DNA of 64,000 nt from Streptomyces qinzhouensis. GTDB lineage: Bacteria; Actinomycetota; Actinomycetes; Streptomycetales; Streptomycetaceae. Positions 49,839 to 62,673 of this stretch are shown in pieces. Each line of letters opens with the position of its first letter. Within the stretch, counting starts at the first letter, position 1. The notes below the pieces were generated by a model. The model made no database searches. It was given only the letters and a program-made list of their open reading frames with translations, and had not been told where the DNA came from. The position numbers and the translations under genes were made by a program. Where the stretch lies: contig NZ_CP042266.1 of assembly GCF_007856155.1 (NCBI RefSeq), positions 7,812,001 to 7,876,000 of the forward strand, in the 5' to 3' direction.

Positions 49839-50063
49839 CCCGGGCGGTCAGCTCGGCCACCACCACGGTCCGCCGGTAACGCCTGCCCGAACGGGGCCAC
49901 GGCTACGGCCCGTCCTTCCGGGCCCGGATCGCCCTGCGGAACGACACAGTCCGGGTGCCGCGGTCGCGGGCCTCCTCCGGGAGCCGTATCTCGGCCCACA
50001 GGGTGCACCGGTCCCGTGTCCGACCCGGAACGCACCGTCCTGATCACCGGCGGCACCGGCACG
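49839..50063. repeat. Mosaic of five short fragments copied from the polyketide cluster
   Basis: The whole 225 bp can be assigned to five sources. 49839-49880 copies 42655-42696 (binding-protein gene, same strand, 1 mismatch). 49880-49922 copies 30861-30903 inverted (PKS A DH, exact). 49923-49963 copies 29965-30005 inverted (PKS A, 3 mismatches). 49959-50006 copies 30786-30833 in direct orientation (exact). 50006-50063 copies 29878-29935 inverted (PKS A KR start, 1 mismatch). Fragments of 41-58 bp abut or overlap by 0-5 bases. No product is expected. Confidence 0.9.
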
Positions 50064-50301
50064 TCCGGTCCGCTCGGGCCGGAGTGGCCCCTGTGGCGTC
50101 CGGCTCCCGCGCGGGAGCGTCCGTCGGCGGGCGGCGGCCCGGCCCCGGCGGCGGTCCTGACCGAGGCCGCCGGGTCCGGGACGCCGGCCGCTCGCGGTGG
50201 TGCGGCCGGTGGGCGTGGTCTCGTGCGTCATGGTTCCCCTGCGTCCGGCCCGGCGGTCGGGCCAACTCGTCGTCGGCCTCCAGTGCGCGGGAACGCGCGA
50301 G

Positions 50302-50973
50302 TCAGTCCGGGACGACGCGGCAGAGCACGGCGAGGACCGCGAGGCGGATGCGGTTGTCCCGGCCCGTCTTCGCCATCAGATTCGCCACATGCGTCTTCAC
50401 CGTGGTGACGCCCAGATGCAGCCGGTCGGCGATCTCCTGGTTGGACAGGCCCGCCCCGACCAGCCCGAGCACCTCCCGCTCCCGCGGGGTGACCGCCGGG
50501 AGCGCCGGGGGTGCCGGGGCCGCCGGGGCCGCGGGAGGCATGGCGGGCGCCGGGGCCGTCACCGCCCGGTCGACGAGCCGGGCCAGGGCGTCCCGGCTGA
50601 ACGGGGCTTCCCCGTGCGCCGCCCGGCGCACGGCGTCCAGGATCTCGGCCGGCGGGGTGTCCTTGACCAGAAAGCCGCAGGCCCCGGCGGCCAGCGCCGG
50701 ATACAGATGCTCGTCGTCGTCGAAGGTGGTGAGCGCGACGATCCGGGCGGCCGGGCGGTCGGCGAGGATACGGCGGGTAGCCGCGATGCCGTCCGTACCC
50801 GGCATGCGCAGGTCCATGAGGACCACATCGGGGGTGAGCCGGGCGGCCAGCCGGACCGCCTCGGCGCCGCCCGGCGCCTCGCCGCACAGCTCGATGTCCT
50901 GGGCCTGCTCGAACAGCATCCGCAGCCCCATCCGTACCAACTGCTGGTCGTCGACGACGAGAACCCGGATCAC
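50302..50973 (-). CDS. NarL/LuxR-type response regulator
   Basis: 223 residues. The receiver domain has Asp in VVLMDLRMPGTDG near residue 53, an acidic pair near VVDDQQ, and a conserved Lys in LVKDTPPAEIL. After a Pro/Ala linker comes the LuxR-type HTH VTPREREVLGLVGAG, then LSNQEIADRLHLGVTTVKTHV. It is phosphorylated by the kinase encoded just upstream, whose stop overlaps its ATG by 4 bases. It probably controls transcription of nearby or distant genes. No target site is evident. Confidence 0.93.
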   Translation of the reverse strand: MIRVLVVDDQQLVRMGLRMLFEQAQDIELCGEAPGGAEAVRLAARLTPDVVLMDLRMPGTDGIAATRRILADRPAARIVALTTFDDDEHLYPALAAGACGFLVKDTPPAEILDAVRRAAHGEAPFSRDALARLVDRAVTAPAPAMPPAAPAAPAPPALPAVTPREREVLGLVGAGLSNQEIADRLHLGVTTVKTHVANLMAKTGRDNRIRLAVLAVLCRVVPD

Positions 50974-52253
50974 CGGCGGGCCTCCGGCACCGGTACCGCC
51001 GCGGGCAGTTCGGCCGTGAGCCGCCAGCCCGGGTCCGCCGGGCCCGCGTCGAGCGTGCCGCCGAGCAGCGCCACACGTTCCCGCATACCGATCAGGCCGT
51101 GGCCACCGCCGGCTCCGCCGCTCCGGCCGCCCCGGGCACCGGCGGCTCCGTCTCGGTCACCGTCGTGGCCGTCGTGGCCGGAGCCCGGGGCCGGTGGCCG
51201 CGGCCCTTCGCCGCCGTCGTCACGGATCGTCAGCCGTACGGTGCCGCCGTCCATCCGTACGCTCAACTCGGCCCGCGCCCCCGGACCGCCGTGCCGGGCG
51301 GCGTTGGCCAGCCCCTCCTGCGCCAGCCGCAGGACGGCGAGGCCACGGACCGCGTCGAGCCCGGCGACGGCGGGATCCACCGACGCGGACACGGCCGGTC
51401 CGGCGCCGCGGGCCCGCTCCACCACCGCCGCCAGCGCGTCCGGCAGCGCCCCCTCGGCGATCAGCGCCGCCGCCGCGGGCTCCGGATCGCCGGGGGTCCG
51501 CAGCACGGCCACCAGCCGCCGCAGATCGGCCAGCGCCGCCCGGCCGCTGTCGTGCAGATCGTCGAGGACGCCCGTGATCCGGGGATCGGTGCCGCCGGCC
51601 GGCCCGCCCGGGCCCGCGGCCATGACGACATGCCGGGCCACCCCCACGCGCAGCACCATCGACGACACATGATGGGCCACCAGATCGTGCAGCTCCCGGG
51701 CGACCGCCGTGCGCTCCGCGGCCCGGGCGGCCGCCGACTCCTGCTCGGCCCGCAGGGCCTGCCGAGCCGCCGCCGCCCGGGCGTGCGCCGCCGCCTCGCG
51801 GGTCAACCGGACGTACGACCCCAGGAACAGCGGCAGCCCCGCGACCACCGCCGCCTTGAAGAGCACCGGCAGCAACTGGCCCGGCAGATCGCCGAAGCGG
51901 TTCACGACGACGGCGAGCGCCAGCACCGCGCAGCCCGCGGCGGGGACCCGCCCCGACTGCCGTACCGCCAGCTCGAAGAGGGCGACCGCGGCCACCACCT
52001 TCAGTGAGGGCACGACGCCCGCGCCGAGCGCGTGCGCCGTCACCAGCAGCGCCGACTGCGCCACCAGCGAGGCCGCGGCCCACCGCCACCCGGCCAGACA
52101 CAGCACCAGCCCGGCCGCCGCCAGGGCCCACTCCCCGTTCCCCGACGGCCGCCGCAGCAACAGGAAGTCACCGACCAGCGCGGCGCCGTACACCAGGACG
52201 CGCGCGCCCCGGCGGCGATGGTCGAAGACGAGGTCGGTCCGGAGCCGGTTCAT
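50970..52253 (-). CDS. Membrane sensor histidine kinase (HisKA_3 family)
   Basis: 427 residues from the ATG at 52253. The N-terminal half has about five hydrophobic segments (GARVLVYGAALVGDFLLL to LFKAAVVAGLPLFLGSYV), a membrane sensor with little extracellular loop. Then come a coiled linker, the HisKA_3 box ARELHDLVAHHVSSM with the phospho-His, an N box RLAQEGLANAARHGG, and G box HGLIGMRERVALLGG. A Gly/Asp/His-rich insert (about 30 residues) sits between N and G boxes. Forms a two-component pair with the coupled response regulator. Divergent from the SDR gene at 52386. Confidence 0.93.
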   Translation of the reverse strand: MNRLRTDLVFDHRRRGARVLVYGAALVGDFLLLRRPSGNGEWALAAAGLVLCLAGWRWAAASLVAQSALLVTAHALGAGVVPSLKVVAAVALFELAVRQSGRVPAAGCAVLALAVVVNRFGDLPGQLLPVLFKAAVVAGLPLFLGSYVRLTREAAAHARAAAARQALRAEQESAAARAAERTAVARELHDLVAHHVSSMVLRVGVARHVVMAAGPGGPAGGTDPRITGVLDDLHDSGRAALADLRRLVAVLRTPGDPEPAAAALIAEGALPDALAAVVERARGAGPAVSASVDPAVAGLDAVRGLAVLRLAQEGLANAARHGGPGARAELSVRMDGGTVRLTIRDDGGEGPRPPAPGSGHDGHDGDRDGAAGARGGRSGGAGGGHGLIGMRERVALLGGTLDAGPADPGWRLTAELPAAVPVPEARR

Positions 52254-52385
52254 CCGGCCCACGATAGGCCGGTACCCGGGCGCCGCGGCTCCTGCCGTGG
52301 GAGGAGGCCGGCTCCTTCCACCGGCCGGGAACCCCGGCCCGTGGAAGGAACCGGACACCCCCGCCGGACTGCGAGCGTGACCGCC

Positions 52386-53318
52386 ATGGAGAAGCACACC
52401 AGCACGAACTCCGGCCGCCCCGGGCGCCGCGCACTGCTCGGCACGGCCGCCGCCCTCGGCCTCGCGGGCACCGCCGGAACCACCGCCCACGCCGCCGGAC
52501 CGGTCCGGAACCACGCCCCGGCCGGACGCTTCCGGGGCAGTTCGGTCCTCATCACCGGAGGCACCTCGGGCATCGGCCGGGCGACGGCGATCGCCTTCGC
52601 CGCGGCCGGGGCCTCCGTCGGATTCTGCGGCCGCCGCACCGACCTCGGCCGCCGGGTCGAACGCGAGATCACCGACGCCGGGGGAGAGGCCGTCTACATC
52701 CGGGCCGACATCCGCAGCCCCGAGGAGACCCGGGACTTCGTGGACCGGGTCGCCGCCCGCTACGGCGGGATCGACATCGCCTTCAACAACGCCGGCATCG
52801 GCGGCGGCGGACCGCCGCACGAGCTGAGCGTCGAGCAGTGGGACTCCATCCTCACCACCAACGCCCGCGGTGTGTTCCTCGCCCTCAAGTACGAGATCCC
52901 GCATATGCTCCGCGCGGGCCGCGGCGTGATCATCTGCACCTCGTCGTCGGCCGCCGAACAGGCCCGTCCGGACAGCGCCGCCTACACCGCGAGCAAACGG
53001 GCCGTCCAGGGCCTGGTGAAGTCCGCGGCCCTGGCGTACGGGCCGAAGGGCATCAGGATCAACACCCTGCTGCCCGGCACCACCGACACCCCCTTCGTCC
53101 GCCCGCCGGGCATCCCCGACCCTGACTGGTCCCGCTACAAGGCGGCGTTCGGGCCGCTCAACGTCGACGGGCTGGAACGGATGGCGGAACCCGAGGAGAT
53201 CGCCCGCGCGGTGCTCGGACTCGCCTCCCCGGACTTCCCCTATATGACGGGGGCCTCGGTCGCGGTGGACGGCGGCGCCGGCGCGGGCCGCAAACTGGTC
53301 CACCCGCCGCGCAACTGA
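52386..53318 (+). CDS. Short-chain dehydrogenase/reductase with Tat-type signal
   Basis: 310 residues. A classical SDR fold: TGGTSGIGRATAIAF (NADP-binding) near 56-70, NNAGIGGGG near 135, Ser in TSSSAAEQ, catalytic YTASK near 203, and a C-terminal YMTGASVAVDGGAG. The first 40 residues, GRPGRRALLGTAAALGLAGT plus a short Ala-rich stretch, look like a twin-arginine signal. This is rare for an NAD(P)-dependent enzyme, whose cofactor would have to be exported with the folded protein. Several actinomycete SDRs carry similar leaders (family knowledge, uncertain). The substrate is unknown. Its 3' end is duplicated in tandem and it converges on the NRPS operon. Confidence 0.85.
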   Translation: MEKHTSTNSGRPGRRALLGTAAALGLAGTAGTTAHAAGPVRNHAPAGRFRGSSVLITGGTSGIGRATAIAFAAAGASVGFCGRRTDLGRRVEREITDAGGEAVYIRADIRSPEETRDFVDRVAARYGGIDIAFNNAGIGGGGPPHELSVEQWDSILTTNARGVFLALKYEIPHMLRAGRGVIICTSSSAAEQARPDSAAYTASKRAVQGLVKSAALAYGPKGIRINTLLPGTTDTPFVRPPGIPDPDWSRYKAAFGPLNVDGLERMAEPEEIARAVLGLASPDFPYMTGASVAVDGGAGAGRKLVHPPRN

Positions 53319-53354
53319 AACCGCCGCGCGACTGACACCGCCGCGCGACTGACA
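53304..53354. repeat. Three tandem 17-bp units at the SDR stop codon
   Basis: Units ccgccgcgcaactgaaa, ccgccgcgcgactgaca and ccgccgcgcgactgaca run head to tail from 53304. The first contains the SDR stop TGA and each copy repeats a TGA, so it is a short tandem duplication of the gene end. Confidence 0.8.
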
Positions 53355-53368
53355 CCGCCGGGGGACCG

Positions 53369-53410
53369 GACGGCCGCCGCCCCGTCACGGGGGTCGGGAC
53401 GGCGGCCGTC
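53369..53410. terminator. Bidirectional intrinsic terminator
   Basis: 11-bp perfect stem gacggccgccg/cggcggccgtc with an extended GC-rich loop, between the convergent SDR (+) and NRPS (-) genes. Confidence 0.75.
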
Positions 53411-53416
53411 GCGGGA

Positions 53417-56400
53417 TCAGCCGGCCTTCGTCAGGCACTCCGCGTCGACCGCCTCGCCGGTCGGCTCGCCTCCGTCGGGCACGCCGCGCCGACCGGACCC
53501 GTCGGCGGGGCGCCCCCGGCCGTCCGAGGTCAGCGTTGCCAGCCCCACCAGATCGTCCGCCTGGGCGTCCGGGACGTCCCGGTCGAAGCCCGACAGCGCC
53601 CGCAACCGCAGCGACACCGCCCCGAGGAGCAGGATCGCGGCGGCCAGCAGCAGATAGAGCAGACCGATACCGCGCCCGTCGCCCGTGCCCAGCACCGGGC
53701 CCAGCGTCCCGGCGAGCGCGCCGCCGGAGTCCATCAGCGGCTCCAGATACGCGGTCCCCAGCGGGGCGATCAGCAGAAGGCCCACCGGCAGGGTCGACCA
53801 GGCGACCAACTGGTTCAGGGCCATCACCCGGCCGTGGAACCGCTGCGGAACCTTCACCTGCACGATTGTCAGATAGATGCCGTTGAGCAGCGACAGCGAC
53901 GCCGACATACCGAACACTCCGGCGCCCACCACCAGCAGATCGGGCCGCAGCCCGGTCAGGGCGCAGAAGAGGGCGAGCACCGGAATCACCAGCAGCATGC
54001 CCCGCATCCTGCGGTGCCGCGGACCGCCCCAGACGCCCATCGCCAGACCGCCGACGACCGCCCCGACCCCGCCCGCCAGGGAGACCGTCGCCACCGAACC
54101 CAGGCTGGAGAAGCCGAGGACGAGCGGCGACACGAGCTGGAAGAGCACCGGCAGGAAGAGATTCAGCACCGCGAAGAAGATCAGCATCGCCCGGAACCCG
54201 CGCTGCCCGGTCACCAGTCTGAACCCGGCGACGATCTCCTGCCGGAGCGTCTCGCGCCGCCGTGCGGCCAGCGTCCGCGGGAACCGTACGGTGCCCAGGA
54301 CCAGTGCCGCGATCGCATAGCTCACCACGTCGAGCAGCAGCACCCAGCCGAGACCGATCGCGGCCAGCAGCCCGACCGCCGCCAGCGGGGCGACGACCTG
54401 CGCGATACCGCCGGAGATCTGGACGACACCATTGGCATGACCCAGATACCGCTTGGGCACGAGCTGCGGGATCGCCGACTGGAACGCCAGCCGCTGCCCC
54501 GTCAGGGAGACCGACAACAGCGCCATCAGCACGCCGACATGCCAGGTCCGCAACTCGCCGAAGGCGTAGAGCAGCGCGAGCAGCGCCTCCGTCGTACCGG
54601 AGACCGCCGTACAGACCAGCATCACCCGCCGCCGGTCGATCCGGTCCACCAGACTGCCCAGCACCGGCGCGGCCAGCAGCCCGGGCACGATCCCCAGCAC
54701 CGCGAAGAGACCGAACCAGGCGACCGAGTCCGTCGACAGGAAGATCCACAGCGGCAGGGCGAACTCGGTGAGCGCCGAACCCGTCTGCGACACCATCTGC
54801 GACGCCGCGACCGCGACGAACCGCCGGGTGTCCCGCCGGGTCCGGGACACCGCCCCGGCCTCCGGCTCCGCGGCGGATGCCGCGCTCTCCCGCTGCACCC
54901 CGTCCAGCCACCAGGTCGCGTCCGCGGGCCGTTCCCGCCGCCCGAGCCGCGCCGCCGCCTCATCGACGGCGACCGCCGGATGGACGGAGGTGACGATCTC
55001 GGCCAGCTCGGCCGCCCGGTGCTTGAGGAAGTAGTGGCCGCCCTCGTCCAGTACGGCCACCGCGGTCGTCGTACCGAGGAAACCCCACTCCCGGAACCGC
55101 TCCCGGTGGAACTCGGTCCCCGGGTCGGCCGAGCCGATCACCGACACCACCGGCGTCGAAAGACCGTCGGCCGGGGCGGCCAGCCGCTCGGTGAAGTACG
55201 CCTCCGCCGCCCGCGAGTCCGCACGGACGTTCGCCACGATCGTGGCCAGCTGCTCCGGCTCGAGACCCTCCAGATCCGCGCCCATGGAACGCAGCCAGTT
55301 CAGATGCAGCCGGCCGCTGCGCCGCCGGTCCAGCCAGGAGGACCGGGACAGCAGACCGAGCAGACCCTCCGTCGGCCGGGCGAACGGGAAGATCCCGCCC
55401 AGATACACGGCGGCGGGCTCCCGCCCCGCGGCGGCCAGCAGCCGGGCCGTCTCCACGGCGAGGGCCGCGCCCACCCCGCAGTGCCCGTACACCGCGACCG
55501 GCCCCGCCACCCCGGCCAGCACCTCGTCGGCGCACCGCCGGGCCACCTCCTCCAGCGGCAGCGAATCCTCCGACATGCCCAGATCGTGGCCGGGGACGGC
55601 GACCGCGTGCAGCGCGACACCGGGCGGCAGGGCGTCCGCGAGCGGCTGGTACACAACGGCACTGCCACCGCCGTACGGCAGACACACCAGCGACAGCGTG
55701 ACGGCGTCCGCGGACTGCCGGGGAGTGAGTTCGTGCAGCAGTCTGCGCGGCCCCCGCTCCTCCTCCGACCGGTCGGCCAGCGCCGCCAGCGCGCCGACCG
55801 TACGTTCCTGGAAGACATCCATCAGGGTGATCCGCGCCTCCGCGCCGAGCACCCGGCGCAGCGCCGCCACCATCCGCATCGCCAGCAGGGAGTGGCCGCC
55901 GAGATCGAAGAAGTCGTCGTGCGCGCCGACCCGTTCCAGACCGAGGAGCTCGGCCCAGACGGCGGCCACCGCCTCCTCCGCCGGGGTGCGGGGTGCCACG
56001 TACTCCGCGCCCTCACCGGGTCCCGGCGCCCCCGGTTCGGGCAGCGCCCGGCGGTCCACCTTGCCGTGGGCCTGCCTCGGCAGCTCCGGCAGTACGACGA
56101 AACGCGACGGGACCAGATAGTCCGGCAGCCGCCGGGACAGCAGGGCCCGCAGTTCGGCGACGGGCGGCGGTACGGTGCCATCGGCGGGCACCAGATAGCC
56201 GACGAGCACCAGCTCACCTGCCGGGCCCCGGGCCGCCGCCACGGCCTGGGCGACACCGGGCAGCTGCCCCAGATGGGCCTCCACCTCGCCCAGTTCGACC
56301 CGGTAGCCGCGGATCTTGACCTGGTCGTCGCCGCGGCCGAGGAACTCGACCGTGCCGTCCGGCCGGTGCCGGGCGAGGTCCCCGGTGCGGTACATACGGG

Positions 56401-59115
56401 GGTTGTCCCCCGGCCCGTCGGCGAAGGGGTCGGGCCGGAACCGTTCGGCGGTCAGCTCCGGCAGCCCGAGATAGCCGCGGGCCAGCCGGTCACCACCGAT
56501 CCACAACTCCCCGGTCACCCCGGGCGGCACCGGCTCGCCGTACCCGTCCAGCAGATACACCCGGGCCCCCGGCAGCGGGCGCCCGATGGGAGTGGTGGGG
56601 CCTTCGGCGGGCCGCTCCGGATCGACCAGCAGGGTGGTGGCGCCCACGGTGGCCTCGGTCGGGCCGTAGTGGTTGACCACCCGGCAGCCGGTCCGCGCCG
56701 CGGTCGCGGCCAGTGCACGGCTCCACTCCCAGCCCGACGCCTCACCGCCGAGAATCAGCAGCCGGCGCGGCAGCAGCAGACCCGGATCGTCCACCTCGGC
56801 GGTGAGCGCGGCCAGATGCGACGGCGTCAGTTTCACGCAGTCGATCCGTTCCCCGGCGAGATATCCGGCCAGCTCGGGCCCCGGGGTGCGGGGCGCCAGC
56901 AGATGCAGCGCGCCGCCCGTGGTCAGCGAGAGATAGAGCGTGGTCAGACCGAAGTCGAAGGCCAGGGACTGGAGCAGGGCATAGCGTGCCCCGTCCCCGA
57001 GTCCCGCCTCGGCGAACCGCTGCCGCACCCCGGCCAGATAGGTCAGCACCTGCCGGTGCTGGACGGCTACCCCCTTGGGCCGGCCCGTGGACCCGGAGGT
57101 GTAGATGACATACGCCAGATCGTCCGGACCGGCTCCCCCCGCCGGCGGCCCGGCGGGGGCGGCGGCGAGTTCTCCGGCCAGTTCGTCCAGGAGCAGTACG
57201 GGGGCGTCGGACCCGCTCAGCAGCGACCGGTGCGCCGTGGTGGTCAGCAGCACGACGGGCGCCGAGTCGGTCAGCATATGCCCGAGGCGCTCGGCCGGCT
57301 GCTCCGGATCCAGCGGTACGTACGCCGCCCCCGACTTCAACACGGCCAGCAGCGCCACCGCCTGCTCAAGACCCTGGTCGAGACAGACCCCGACGAGCGC
57401 GCCGGGCCCCGCCCCGGCGGCCCGCAGCACCCGCGCCAGCCGGTCCGCCCGCCCGTCGAGCGCGGCATAGTCCAGTGAACGGCCGGAGTGGACCAGAGCG
57501 GTCGCGTCCGGGGTACGGGCGGCCTGCGCTGCCACGGCTTCGGCGAGGGTGGCCGCGACCGGGACCGCGCCGCCGCTCTCGTTCCACTCGTACAGCACCC
57601 GCCGGCGCTCCTCGGACGCCAGCATGCCGAGGGTGCCGACCGGGGCGTACGGATCGGCGGCGGCCCCGGCCAGGATCCGCTGCCAGTGCCCGGCGAGCCG
57701 GGCGACGGTCTCCGCGTCCCACAGATCGGTGCGGTACGTGAGGAAGGCTTCGAGGCCCTCGTCCGTCTCGGTGCAGTACAGGCCGAGGTCCAGATGGACG
57801 GCGCTGCCCTCGAAGGGGAACGTACGCCACTGGACGTCCCGCGGCCGGACGGTCTGCGCCCGGTGGTTCTGGAGCGCGAAGGACACCTGGTGAAGCGGCG
57901 GCCTGCTGACGTCGCGCGGCAGGTCCAGGGCCTCCACCAGCCGCTCGAACGGTGTGTCCTGGTGCTGCTGGGCCCCGAGGGCCGCGGCACGGACCCGGGA
58001 CAGCACGGTCGCGAAGTCGGGCAGGGCGTCGTCCCCGCCGTCCGTCGCGCCGGTCCCGCTCAGATCGGCCCGCAGTGGCAGGACCGTGCTGAACAGACCG
58101 ATCAGGCCCTCCGTCTCCTCCGTCGGACGGCCCGCGAACGGAGTGCCGACGGCGAAGTCGCGCTGCCCCGACCACCGCCCGAGGACGACCTGGAAGGCGG
58201 CGAGCAGAGTCATGTACAGCGTCGCGCTCCGGTCCCGGGACAGGGCCCGCGCCGCCTCGTGGACCGCCGGGTCGACCCGGAAGGTGTACGTCGCCCCGCG
58301 CGGCCCCGGCACGGCCGGCCGCGGCCGGTCCGTGGGCAGCTCCAGCGGCGCCACCCCGGTCATCGCCCCGGTCCAGTAGCGCAGGCTCGCCGCGGCCCCG
58401 GGCTCCTCCTGCCGCTCCCGCTGCCAGTGCGCGAAGTCGCCGTATCCGACGGGCAGCGGCGGCGGCCCGGGCCGCTCACCCGCCGTCAGCGTCTCGTAGC
58501 CGGAGAGAAGTTCGTCGAGGAGGATGCCCGCGGACCAGCCGTCGCCGGTGAGATGGTGCTGGCAGACCACCAGGACGTGATCGTCGTCGGCCAGCCGCAG
58601 CAGCAGGGCGCGGACCAGCGGACCCTCCTCGACGGCGAAGGGCCGGGCGACCTCCGCCTCCACCGCGGACCGCGCGGCGGACTCCCGCTCCCCCACCGGC
58701 AGAGCGGTCAGGTCCCGGCTCTCCCAGGGCACGGCGAACCCGTCCGCGGGGGCGGTCCGCACCCGGGGCGTACCGTCCTCGTCGGCGGGATAGGCGCTGC
58801 GGAGTACCGGGTGCCGGACGGCCACCAACCGCAGCGCCTCTTCCAGGGCCGCGGGCTCCAGCGGACCGGTGAGCCGCCCGGCGGTGGGCAGCACATAGGA
58901 GGCGGTCCCGGGCGTGAGCTGCTCCACGAACCAGAGCCGCTCCTGAGCGGGCGACAGCGGTACCGGCGCACCGGCCGGCAGCGGTACGACGGCCGGGGGC
59001 CGCCCGGCCGCGGCGGGCCGCTCGCGCAGCTTCCGGGCGAGCAGGGCGCGCTGCTCGGCGGTGAGGATCCGGCGCGGCCGGTCCACGGTGAGCGGGGCGT
59101 TGTTCTCGCGCTCCA

Positions 59116-59116
<1 letters not shown>
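53417..59116 (-). CDS. NRPS C-A(Asp)-PCP-TE fused to an MFS transporter
   Basis: 1899 residues. The C domain has HHLTGDG near 187. The A domain has YTSGSTGRPKG near 670 and a ten-residue code that I read as DFTKIGHVGK, close to the Asp code DLTKVGHIGK. The PCP has LGGHSL near 1073. The TE has GHCGVG near 1213, where Cys replaces the nucleophile Ser, with Asp in GSADPGTEF and His in GGHYFLK near 1358. From about 1430 to 1830 follows a full 12-helix MFS permease of the MFS_3 type (SLVDRIDRRRVML loop), then a hydrophilic tail. The protein should release the peptide and export it from one chain. NRPS/MFS fusions are known as an annotation class. The ATG shares one base with the upstream stop (TGATG), so translation is coupled. 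Confidence 0.92.
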
Positions 59117-62193
<3,077 letters not shown>

Positions 62194-62673
62194 GGGGGGT
62201 CCTCAGGCTGGTCGGGAGAATCGGTCGGTTGTGGGGGCGGTGCGCGGTCGGGGCGGGGGACCCCTGGCGGCGAGTACCGGAGACAGGCCGGCAAACGGTC
62301 GCGCGCCGGTCGTCGGAGGGTGCGGGAGCGGCCGTGGCGAAGGACGGCGGGGCGGACGGGGTACGGGGGCGGAGCCCCAAGGCCTTCCCGGGCCGCCCGG
62401 TAGCGCCGGCGGCCGGCGGTGACGGGTGCTCACCCGCCGCCGCGGGCACGGCGGCGCACGGGCGCACCGGGCCGGGCGGGCCCGGCGGCCGGTTCGGGAA
62501 GGCCGCCCGGATCCGGCGCCGCTGGCGGACCCGGGCTGTGTGTGGTGCGGGAGTGCGCGGTGGAGAGGGAGTGCGGGAGTGCGGGAGTGCGGGAGTGCGC
62601 GGTGGAGACGGAGTGCGGGAGTGCGCGGTGGTGCGGACGGGGCGGGCGGGGGAGGGCCGGGGCCTAGCCGGGG
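62194..62673. other. 480-bp NRPS intergenic region
   Basis: Lies between the condensation-domain protein stop and the C-A-PCP start on the minus strand. It holds a tandem repeat at 62545-62637; the remainder is GC-rich with palindromic patches but no gene. The unusual size suggests a separate promoter for the two downstream NRPS genes. Confidence 0.5.
62545..62637. repeat. Composite tandem repeat in the NRPS spacer
   Basis: Built from an 8-bp unit gtgcggga and an 18-bp unit gtgcgcggtggaga(g/c)gga in the order 8-18-8-8-8-18-8 followed by a partial unit. No known regulator binds such a unit to my knowledge; it may be neutral slippage. Confidence 0.75.

Larger units (their letters stand above)
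49202..50301. other. 1.1-kb region without a convincing gene
   Basis: Frames here have translations of random GC-rich type with no known motif, apart from fragments copied from other genes. What it holds is a response-regulator-like heptamer array (49430-49502), a mosaic of cluster fragments (49839-50063), and a 16-bp perfect palindrome gctcccgcgcgggagc at 50103-50118. I see no tRNA or other RNA gene. Confidence 0.6.

Noticed and set aside
49839..50063. CRISPR-like or antisense array against the cluster
   Set aside because: There is no repeat between the fragments, their lengths vary, and their orientations are mixed relative to the source transcripts, so a uniform guide or antisense function is not supported.
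49533..50408. Possible 291-residue plus-strand protein containing [10 protein letters not shown]
   Set aside because: The motif comes from a 58-bp copied piece of the PKS A ketoreductase within the mosaic tract. The rest has no family resemblance and no consistent ribosome site.
52257..53303. N-terminal extension of the histidine kinase to 53303
   Set aside because: That part is antisense to the SDR gene and has no domain; the ATG at 52253 begins the membrane segment.
62545..62637. CRISPR array
   Set aside because: Units are 8 and 18 bp with no unique spacers of constant length, and no cas genes are seen.
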